Below, one piece after another: positions 7,561 through 13,879 of a stretch of 13,879 nucleotides of DNA (position 1 is the stretch's first letter; every line of letters starts with the position of its first letter). Source of the DNA: CAZZKF01 sp964654995. GTDB lineage: Bacteria; Pseudomonadota; Alphaproteobacteria; CAZZKF01. Under the pieces are notes generated by a model. It was not told where the DNA came from. It saw only the letters and a program-made list of their open reading frames with translations, and searched no databases. Both the position numbers and the translations under genes were made by a program. The DNA lies in contig CAZZKF010000063.1 in NCBI GenBank assembly GCA_964654995.1, positions 1 to 13,879 on the forward strand, written 5' to 3'.

Positions 7561-8578
7561 GGCTCATCTCCACATAGCGGTTGAGCCGCGCCAACGCCGC
7601 ACCACTGCCAAGGACATCGAGCACACGCGCCGCCCCTTCGCGCAGATTCCCGGCACGCCCGGCCAGCCACAGCAGCGCCCCGGCGTTGATTGCAATCGCG
7701 GCCCGCTCCGGCTTGCTCCCCTGGCCGCCGAGGATGCGCAGGACACGCCGGATATTCGCCGCCACGTCGCCGCCGGCCAGTGCCGAGAGCGGCGCGCGCG
7801 CAATCCCGGCGTCTTCCGGGGTGATTTCCAGATCCGTCAACCGGCCGTCGCGCAGCAGCGTCGCCCGGGTCGGGCCGTGGATGGCGATCTCATCAAGGCC
7901 CGAGCCATGGACGACCAGCGCCGCCTTGACCCCCAGCGCCCTCAATGTCTGCGCCAGCGGCCGACACCGGCCGGGATCGAACACGCCGACCAGTTGAACG
8001 GCGGGCCGCGCCGGGTTGATCAGCGGACCCAGCAGGTTGAAGATGGTGCGCACGCCCAATGTGCGGCGCACCGGCATGGCATGGCGGATGCCGCGGTGAT
8101 ACTGCGGCGCATTCAGGATACACACGCCGACCTCATCGAGGCAGCGCCGGGCGACCTGTGCCGGCACGTCGATGCGGGCACCGGCCGCTTTCATCAGATC
8201 GAGCGAACCGCAGGCGGAGGATACCGAGCGGTTGGCGTGCTTGGCCACCGGCAGGCCGCAGGCGGCGGCGGCAAAGGCGACGGCAGTCGAGATATTGATC
8301 GTGCCGGCCCCGTCACCGCCGGTGCCGCAACTGTCGGCAAAGACGTAATCCGGCCTGTCGAACGGCGCGGCGGCGCGGCGCAGCGCCCGAGCCGCCCCGG
8401 CGATTTCGTCCGCCGTCTCGCCCTTGACGCTGAGCGCGGCACACAGGGCGCTGATCTCGATGGCGTCCAGCCGGCCATGAACCAGGGCGGTGAACAGCAC
8501 CTCGCTGTGCTCAACGCCCAAATCGCGACCAGCAAGCAGGTCGCCAAGCGCCGCCGCCACATCGGGCGGCCGTGCCAC
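7550..8578 (-). CDS. trpD: Anthranilate phosphoribosyltransferase TrpD (5' end uncertain)
   Basis: Transfers phosphoribosyl from PRPP to anthranilate, the second committed step to tryptophan. The 342 residues from a GTG at 8578 contain the PRPP/Mg site SCGTGGDGAGTINIST (about 83-98), KHANRSVSSACGS (about 113-125; the family usually has KHGNR), AMPVRRTLG.RTIFNLLGPLINPA, and VVHGSGLDE with the acidic Mg pair. It resembles the C-terminal domain of E. coli TrpGD most. The GTG has no ribosome binding site; the frame remains open for 13 more codons, Pro-rich just before the GTG (VQTPPPPV), into the N gap. The real start may therefore be inside the gap, and the protein may be a TrpG-TrpD fusion as in enterics. 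The 3' end overlaps trpCF by 11 nt. Confidence 0.9.
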   Translation of the reverse strand: MARPPDVAAALGDLLAGRDLGVEHSEVLFTALVHGRLDAIEISALCAALSVKGETADEIAGAARALRRAAAPFDRPDYVFADSCGTGGDGAGTINISTAVAFAAAACGLPVAKHANRSVSSACGSLDLMKAAGARIDVPAQVARRCLDEVGVCILNAPQYHRGIRHAMPVRRTLGVRTIFNLLGPLINPARPAVQLVGVFDPGRCRPLAQTLRALGVKAALVVHGSGLDEIAIHGPTRATLLRDGRLTDLEITPEDAGIARAPLSALAGGDVAANIRRVLRILGGQGSKPERAAIAINAGALLWLAGRAGNLREGAARVLDVLGSGAALARLNRYVEMSHGA

Positions 8579-8619
8579 CGGGGGCGGCGGCGTTTGGACA
8601 AATGTGTCGCACGAGTCCG

Positions 8620-8719
8620 NNNNNNNNNNNNNNNNNNNNNNNNNNNNNNNNNNNNNNNNNNNNNNNNNNNNNNNNNNNNNNNNNNNNNNNNNNNNNNNNN
8701 NNNNNNNNNNNNNNNNNNN
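8620..8719. other. Assembly gap (100 N) of unknown true size upstream of trpD
   Basis: Exactly 100 N with no shared sequence on its two sides, unlike the first gap. Its real length is unknown. It may hide the trp promoter and trpE/trpG. The link between the trp block and rnpB depends on this join. Confidence 0.93.
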
Positions 8720-8908
8720 AGGCCGCCCTCAGCCGAGGCGGCCCATCGATCATTCGTGACTCAGACGAAGTCGTGCCGGCCGCCCGCTAGAGCAGCCACC
8801 ACCAGTTGGTTACATGAAATGCACACATCGTCATGACGGCCCGGACTTTTCCATATCATGCCGCGGCTGTCAACCGGGTTTTCCACACCGTAAAAACAAG
8901 AAAAGCAG
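8720..8908. other. Non-coding stretch between the gap and rnpB
   Basis: About 190 nt with no convincing gene on either strand. At the contig edge a hairpin is formed by GGCCGCC (8721-8727) and GGCGGCC (8737-8743). A plus-strand frame that leaves the gap and ends at TAG 8788-8790 could be the tail of a gene hidden in the gap, but 20-odd codons are too few to say. Confidence 0.5.
8891..8908 (-). terminator. T-rich tract after the RNase P RNA
   Basis: On the minus strand the 3' strand of the rnpB P1 helix is followed within a few bases by CTTTTCTTGTTTTT. The strong P1 helix plus this tract may end transcription. There is no separate hairpin, so this is tentative. Confidence 0.35.
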
Positions 8909-9283
<375 letters not shown>

Positions 9284-9290
9284 GCCTTTG

Positions 9291-9319
9291 AGATAAGGCC
9301 ATGCCCCCGGCATCGTCAA
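9291..9319 (-). promoter_or_regulatory. Promoter of rnpB
   Basis: On the minus strand TTGACG (9314-9319) and TTATCT (9291-9296) are separated by exactly 17 nt. The first base of the P1 helix (9283) is 8 nt downstream of the -10 element, the usual start distance. The positional fit makes a sigma-70-type promoter likely. Confidence 0.7.
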
Positions 9320-9417
9320 GGGGTACAGGCCCATGCGCGGCCCCTTGCCCCAAGGGCCGAAATCTGAAAGATTGCGGGTGGCGCCCGCCGGCAGCGAGCG
9401 CGGCGCACGGAGGAAAG

Positions 9418-9729
9418 ATGATCGAGCTTGGCGACCAGATGTTTGCGAGCAGGATGCGGCGCGCGGCCCGCATCGCCGCGGCCCTTGTTCTGCCGGCGCT
9501 GCTGCTCTCGGGCTGCGGCATCTTCGGCGGCAAGAAAGGCAGCCTGCCGGTGGTGAATACCGGCACGCCGCGCCCGGAAGCGCAAGCGATCGCCAAGAAG
9601 CAGCCGGGCCTGCCGCCCGACATCGAGCACGCCCGCCATACCGAGGACGAGTTGCGCGGCGACCGCCCGGCCCTGCCGGCGCTGACCCCGATCACGACCC
9701 CGCAAAATATCGAAGGCAAGCCCGGGTAG
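9418..9729 (+). CDS. Small putative lipoprotein, function unknown
   Basis: The 103-residue product has a basic start (RMRRAAR), a hydrophobic stretch (about residues 19-30) and a lipobox L30-S-G-C33, so it is probably lipidated at C33. Residue +2 is Gly, not Asp, which would favour sorting to the outer membrane. The mature part is about 71 residues, Pro-rich and without a domain I recognise. The ATG at 9418 has GGAGG 4 nt upstream (9409-9413); later ATGs at 9439 and 9454 could also start a working signal peptide. The gene is divergent from rnpB and its 3' end overlaps the amidase 3' end by 38 nt, tail to tail. It is not part of an evident operon. Confidence 0.72.
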   Translation: MIELGDQMFASRMRRAARIAAALVLPALLLSGCGIFGGKKGSLPVVNTGTPRPEAQAIAKKQPGLPPDIEHARHTEDELRGDRPALPALTPITTPQNIEGKPG

Positions 9730-10414
9730 CGGCATCGGCAATGCCGTCCACCTTGGACGGGCGAAAATGGCGCTGAAAGGCGGCCACCACCGCGTGGGTC
9801 TGAACGTCGTAGTCGCCAGTTGCCTCGATGCCGTAACCGAATCGCGCCAGTTCGTCCTGTAATTCCCGCACCGTTTGACCCGTATCCCCGGGCTTGAGCG
9901 GCGCGATATCGTCACCTTCCGGATCCACTGTTTCGCACCACCGGCCGATGCCCGCGGCGGCCAGCCGCGCCCAGTCGAACAGCTCGCCGGGGTCGGTCTT
10001 GCGCATCGGTGCGACGTCCGAGTGGGCCAGCACACGCGATGGCGCGATGGCGTAACGCGTGACCAGATCGCCGGCCAGGTCCTCCAGCGCCGCCATCTGC
10101 GGCTCGGGAAACGCACGATAGCCGAACTCATGGCCCGGGTTCTGAAGCTCGATGCCGATCGAGCAGCCGTTGATGTCGCGCTCGCCGGCCCAGAAGGCGA
10201 CGCCGGCATGCCAGGCGCGCTTGTCCTCGTCGACCAGAGCATAGACGCCGCCCTCCTCATCGATCAGATAATGGCAGCTCACCTTGGCCGCCGCATCGCA
10301 CAGGCGGGCAATTGATTCGGCGAGGCTGGGGAGCCCCGTGTAATGCAGGATCAGCATGTCGGGGGTACGGCCCTCGGGGCGATCGTCGAAATTGGGGCTG
10401 GGGCAGCGGATCAT
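9692..10414 (-). CDS. N-acetylmuramoyl-L-alanine amidase, AmpD/AmiD family, with peptidoglycan-binding domain
   Basis: Zinc amidase that cleaves the MurNAc-L-Ala bond. The 240-residue protein has an Amidase_2 domain (about 1-165) with the expected zinc ligands H24 (LILHYTG), H131 (LAHSDVAP) and D141 (KTDPG), plus E89 (SIGIELQNPG) and K139 near the active site. A PG_binding_1-like domain follows (about 172-238, LKPGDTGQTVRELQ...FQRHFRP.KVDGIAD). This two-domain layout matches E. coli AmiD more than the single-domain AmpD, but no signal peptide is visible, so a cytoplasmic recycling role is possible. The ATG has a strong GAGGTGA 6 nt upstream. It starts 32 nt after the J-domain gene on the same strand, so the two are likely cotranscribed. 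Its position next to the dcw cluster fits a cell wall role. Confidence 0.92.
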   Translation of the reverse strand: MIRCPSPNFDDRPEGRTPDMLILHYTGLPSLAESIARLCDAAAKVSCHYLIDEEGGVYALVDEDKRAWHAGVAFWAGERDINGCSIGIELQNPGHEFGYRAFPEPQMAALEDLAGDLVTRYAIAPSRVLAHSDVAPMRKTDPGELFDWARLAAAGIGRWCETVDPEGDDIAPLKPGDTGQTVRELQDELARFGYGIEATGDYDVQTHAVVAAFQRHFRPSKVDGIADAATRACLRYFAGS

Positions 10415-10446
10415 GATCTCACCTCGCGCACGCGCCGATCAGCCAA

Positions 10447-11175
10447 TCAGTTGAGCCCGCGCGCCTTGGCGATGCGGTCATAGGCATCGTTGATCGCCGC
10501 CAGTTTCTCGGTCGCCACCTCGACGAATTCCTGCGGCAGGCCCTGGGCGATCAGCCGGTCGGGGTGATGCTCGCGCACCAGCTTGTGGTAGGTTTTCTTG
10601 AGCTCGGCATCGGATATGTCGCGGGGCACGCCGAGGATGCGGTAGGGGTCGGCATCTTCGGCCACCTTGTGGCGGGCCCGGATGCTCTCGAACTGGTCTT
10701 GCGAGAAGCCGAAAATGGCGGCAACGCGCTGCAGATAGTCGAGCTCGCCCGGATGCAGCTCACCATCCGCCAGCGCAATCACGAACAGCGCATCGAGCAG
10801 TTCCTCGAGCACGCCGGGCGTCGCCCGGAACAGGGTGGCGATCTGCGCCGCATAGGGCTCGAAGCCGGTGGCCTCGCGCTTGGCCTCATTGAAGATGCGC
10901 CCCACCGCCGCCGCCTCATGGCCGGAGACCCGGAAGATTCGCTTGAAGGCCGCGACCTCGTCGCGGGTGACGCGGCCGTCCGCCTTGGCCATCTTGGCGG
11001 CGAGCACGACGACGCCGATGGCAAAGGCCGACTGGCGCGCCGCCGAACTCAGCCCGGCACCGCCTTCCTTGGTCTTGTCATAGGCGTGGCCGGCGATCGC
11101 GCCGATCAGCGCACCGATCGGCCCGCCGAGCGCAAAGCCGGCCGCGCCGCCCAGCAGTTTGCCCCAGATGCTCAC
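10447..11175 (-). CDS. TerB/J-domain protein, DjlA-like co-chaperone
   Basis: The 242-residue protein has an N-terminal Gly/Ala-rich hydrophobic segment (about 8-30, GGAAGFALGGPIGALIGAIAG) as in membrane-anchored DjlA, a TerB-like helical domain (about 48-160, containing KADGRVTRDEV and LADGELHPGEL, the acidic repeats typical of this fold), and a C-terminal J domain (about 176-240) with the HPD motif at 204-206 (REHHPDR), needed to stimulate DnaK ATPase. The start is a GTG at 11175 with GAGGGTGA just upstream. It precedes the amidase by 32 nt and is divergent from the 5-oxoprolinase gene. Substrates are unknown. Confidence 0.92.
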   Translation of the reverse strand: MSIWGKLLGGAAGFALGGPIGALIGAIAGHAYDKTKEGGAGLSSAARQSAFAIGVVVLAAKMAKADGRVTRDEVAAFKRIFRVSGHEAAAVGRIFNEAKREATGFEPYAAQIATLFRATPGVLEELLDALFVIALADGELHPGELDYLQRVAAIFGFSQDQFESIRARHKVAEDADPYRILGVPRDISDAELKKTYHKLVREHHPDRLIAQGLPQEFVEVATEKLAAINDAYDRIAKARGLN

Positions 11176-11297
11176 GGTTCACCCTCTTGGGAAACGAACA
11201 TGTCGCCAAAACCGCAGCACCATAGCCGGAAAGCGGCCGATTTGATAGCCTCGGCGCCGACGCTCGAACGCCGCCAGGACAAACCCCGGAAACGCCG

Positions 11298-13879
11298 ATG
11301 GCCCAGCCCGCTTCCGATGCCGCCCCGACCAGCCGCTGGCAGTTCTGGATCGATCGCGGCGGCACCTTTACCGATGTCATTGCGCGCACACCCGACGGTC
11401 GGCTGGTCACCGCCAAGCTGCTCTCGCAAGCCCCCGGGCGCTACCGCGATGCGGCGATTGCCGGCATTCGCCGTATTCTCGGCCTCGCGCCCGATGCGCC
11501 GATTCCGGCCGACGCCATCGAAGTCGTCAAGATGGGCACGACGGTGGCGACCAACGCGCTTCTGGAGCGCACCGGCGAACGCACCGCGCTGGCGATTACC
11601 AGGGGCTTCGGCGATGCGCTCCGGATCGGCTATCAGAACCGGCCGCATCTCTTCGAGCTCGACATCAGGCTGCCCGCGCCGCTCTATGAGCGGGTGATCG
11701 AGATCGACGAGCGGGTGAGTGCGTCCGGCGAGGTGCTCAAACCCCTCGATCTGGAGGCCGCGCGGGCGGGGCTCGAGGCGGCCTTTGCGGACGGCATCCG
11801 GGCGCTCGCCATCGTGCTGGTCCACGGCTATCGCTTTCCCGAACATGAGCGGGCCTTGGCGGCGCTGGCGCATGAGGTCGGCTTCACCCAGGTCTCGGTC
11901 AGCCATGTCACCAGCCCGCTGATCAAGCTGGTCGCCCGCGGCGACACATGCGTTGTGGATGCCTATCTGAGCCCGGTCCTGAATCGCTACATCGATGCCG
12001 TGCGGGCCGAGCTCTCCGACACGCGGCTGATGTTCATGCAGTCGAACGGCGGGCTGGCCGAGGCCCATCGCTTCGCCGGCAAGGACGCCATCCTTTCCGG
12101 TCCGGCCGGCGGCATCGTCGGCGCCGTCGAGGTGGCGGCACAGGAAGGTGTGAGCCGACTGATCGCCTTCGACATGGGCGGCACCTCGACCGACGTCGCC
12201 CATTATGCCGGCACCTTCGAGCGCACCTTCGAGGCCCAGGTCGCCGGCGTGCGCCTGCAGGCGCCGATGATGCACATCCACACGGTGGCGGCCGGCGGCG
12301 GCTCGATTCTGCATTTCGACAGCGAGCGCCTGCGGGTCGGCCCGCAATCGGCCGGCGCCGATCCGGGCCCGGCCTGCTACGGCAAGGGCGGGCCGTTGTG
12401 CGTCACCGATGCCAATCTGATCCTCGGCAAGCTGCATGGCGACCTGTTCCCCAAGGTGTTCGGACCGCAGGGCGATGCAGCTCTCGATGCAGACGTGGTT
12501 GCCGCCAAATTCAGGGACCTGGCGCGCGAGGTCGAAGCCGCCACCGGCAAGGGGCTGTCCGTCGAGGCGCTGGCCGAGGGCTTCATCGACATCGCGGTCG
12601 CCAACATGGCCCGGGCGATTGAAAAGATTTCGGTGCAAAAGGGCCATGACGTCAGCCACTACACTCTGGTCTGCTTCGGCGGCGCCGGCGGTCAGCATGC
12701 CTGCCGGGTGGCGGACGCGCTCGGCATGTCGCGGATTCTGATCCATCCGTTGGCCGGGCTCTTGTCCGCACTCGGCATCGGTCGCGCCCGGATCCGGGTG
12801 GTGCGTGAGCGCACGGCCGAAATCGCGCTGGATGAAACAGCGCAGCCCGCTCTGGTCACAGGCCTCGATGCCTTGGTCGATGAGGCAACAGCAGCCCTCG
12901 CCGATCAGGGCGTAGCTGCGGCCGAGCAGCAGGTGATCCGCCGGGCGCATTTGCGCTATGCCGGCTCGGACACCACGCTGCTGGTCGATTTCGGCGCGCC
13001 CGAGGAGATGCGCCAGGCGTTTGAGGCCCGGCACCGGGCGCGCTTCGGCTTCATCGAGCCGGACAAGCCGCTGATCGTCCAGACCCTTCAGGTCGAGGCC
13101 GTCGGCGGCAGCGGCGACGAGGATGCCTTGCCGGTGCCCGATCCGGCATCGTCGACCCCGGAGCCGCCGGTGCCCTTGATCCCCGACCATCGCTTTTTCA
13201 GCAATGGCACCTGGCACCGGGCACCGATTTATGCCCGCGAACGCCTCGCCCCCGGAACCGAAATCACCGGCCCGGCGATCATCGCCGAGGCCCATGGAAC
13301 CAATGTCATCGAGCCCGGCTGGCGGGCCTGCTTGTCCAGCACCGGCAATCTGATCCTCGAGCGTGCCGAGGCGGCCCGACCTGTGGCCGAGACGCGCGCC
13401 GCCGTCGATCCGGTGCGGCTCGAGATCTTCAACAATCTCTACATGGCGATCGCCGAGCAGATGGGCGAGGTGCTGCGCAATACCGCGCATTCGGTCAACA
13501 TGAAGGAACGCCTCGATTTCTCATGCGCGGTGTTCGATGGCCAAGGCGGGCTGGTCGCCAATGCGCCGCACATGCCGGTGCACCTCGGCTCGATGAGCGA
13601 GAGCGTGAAAGCGGTGCTGCGCGACAACCCGGAGATGGCCGACGGCGACGTCTTCGCGCTCAATGCTCCGTACAACGGCGGCACCCATCTGCCGGACGTG
13701 ACCGTGGTCACCCCGGTGTTCCTGAAGCCCGCCGATCCGGCACCGCTGTTCTTTGTCGCGTCGCGCGGTCATCACGCCGACATCGGCGGCATTGCCCCGG
13801 GCTCGATGCCGCCGGGCTCCACCCATGTCGAAGAGGAAGGGGTGCTGATCGACAACATGCGCCTGGTGGCCGGCGGCCG
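11298..13879 (+). CDS. 5-oxoprolinase / hydantoinase family protein, HyuA-HyuB fusion (3' end outside window)
   Basis: ATP-dependent enzyme family opening 5-oxoproline or hydantoin-like rings. My plus-strand translation from ATG 11298 stays open to the window end (860 codons). Visible are the N-terminal nucleotide-binding motif DRGGTFTDV (about 19-27), MGTTVATNALLERTG (about 79-93), SGPAGG (about 267-272), FDMGGTSTD (about 291-299), the HyuA-type C-terminal part with GPAIIAE, and then from about residue 698 a HyuB-like domain (RLEIFNNLYMAIAEQMG, APHMPVHLGSM, NAPYNGGTHLPD). HyuA and HyuB fused in one chain is the layout of true 5-oxoprolinase (about 1200-1300 residues), so roughly 350-450 residues are missing. 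The ribosome binding site is weak. The start lies 122 nt from the divergent J-domain gene. The exact substrate cannot be told from the sequence. Confidence 0.93.
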   Translation, partial: MAQPASDAAPTSRWQFWIDRGGTFTDVIARTPDGRLVTAKLLSQAPGRYRDAAIAGIRRILGLAPDAPIPADAIEVVKMGTTVATNALLERTGERTALAITRGFGDALRIGYQNRPHLFELDIRLPAPLYERVIEIDERVSASGEVLKPLDLEAARAGLEAAFADGIRALAIVLVHGYRFPEHERALAALAHEVGFTQVSVSHVTSPLIKLVARGDTCVVDAYLSPVLNRYIDAVRAELSDTRLMFMQSNGGLAEAHRFAGKDAILSGPAGGIVGAVEVAAQEGVSRLIAFDMGGTSTDVAHYAGTFERTFEAQVAGVRLQAPMMHIHTVAAGGGSILHFDSERLRVGPQSAGADPGPACYGKGGPLCVTDANLILGKLHGDLFPKVFGPQGDAALDADVVAAKFRDLAREVEAATGKGLSVEALAEGFIDIAVANMARAIEKISVQKGHDVSHYTLVCFGGAGGQHACRVADALGMSRILIHPLAGLLSALGIGRARIRVVRERTAEIALDETAQPALVTGLDALVDEATAALADQGVAAAEQQVIRRAHLRYAGSDTTLLVDFGAPEEMRQAFEARHRARFGFIEPDKPLIVQTLQVEAVGGSGDEDALPVPDPASSTPEPPVPLIPDHRFFSNGTWHRAPIYARERLAPGTEITGPAIIAEAHGTNVIEPGWRACLSSTGNLILERAEAARPVAETRAAVDPVRLEIFNNLYMAIAEQMGEVLRNTAHSVNMKERLDFSCAVFDGQGGLVANAPHMPVHLGSMSESVKAVLRDNPEMADGDVFALNAPYNGGTHLPDVTVVTPVFLKPADPAPLFFVASRGHHADIGGIAPGSMPPGSTHVEEEGVLIDNMRLVAGG

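Noticed and set aside
8721..8743. The 7-bp hairpin at the contig edge as an intrinsic terminator
   Set aside because: No T-run follows on the plus strand, and the minus-strand continuation falls in the N gap, so it cannot be judged.
11172..13490. A 772-codon open frame on the minus strand
   Set aside because: It is the antisense shadow of the 5-oxoprolinase gene. The plus strand translates into clear family motifs; the minus-strand product has none and is rich in His, Asp and Arg as expected for a GC-rich shadow.

Overview
The window looks like a scaffold piece from a GC-rich alphaproteobacterium, probably Rhodospirillales-like. This is inferred from gene order: a TerB/J-domain protein, an AmpD-family amidase, the RNase P RNA gene and then mraZ-rsmH-ftsL-ftsI-murE, an order I associate with alphaproteobacteria. 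The MurE motif is of the meso-diaminopimelate type, as expected for a Gram-negative. Two runs of exactly 100 N show that three contigs were joined.

Region 1 (1-4838, minus strand) is the start of the division and cell wall (dcw) cluster. It reads mraZ, rsmH, ftsL, ftsI and murE (3' end outside the window), with stop/start overlaps of 1-4 nt between the first four. Upstream of mraZ lie five TGGGN boxes at an exact 10-nt period overlapping a candidate promoter, which is an autoregulatory MraZ operator.

Region 2 (5179-8619, minus strand) is a tryptophan-pathway block in an unusual place, between rnpB and mraZ. It holds trpD, a fused trpCF of the enteric type and a trpA homologue, with 11-nt overlaps at both junctions. 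There is no trpB: the trpF stop codon lies inside the start of trpA. The TrpA homologue keeps its catalytic Glu and Asp, but several positions that face TrpB in the Salmonella complex are replaced. The first N gap cuts the trpF part; a 55-nt exact repeat on its two sides shows the gap is an unmerged contig overlap, and collapsing it restores an intact 466-residue TrpCF. The second gap lies just 5' of trpD, whose frame stays open into it, so trpG, trpE or a TrpG fusion may be hidden there.

Region 3 (8720-11175) holds a class A RNase P RNA (minus) with a clear promoter, a small unrecognised lipoprotein (plus), an amidase with a peptidoglycan-binding domain (minus) and a TerB/J-domain co-chaperone-like protein (minus).

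Region 4 (11298 to the end, plus strand) is the 5' part of a large HyuA-HyuB fusion of the 5-oxoprolinase family, divergent from the J-domain gene.

The most interesting unit is the trpD-trpCF-trpA block without trpB. In principle it would lead from anthranilate to indole-3-glycerol phosphate and, if this TrpA works alone, to free indole.
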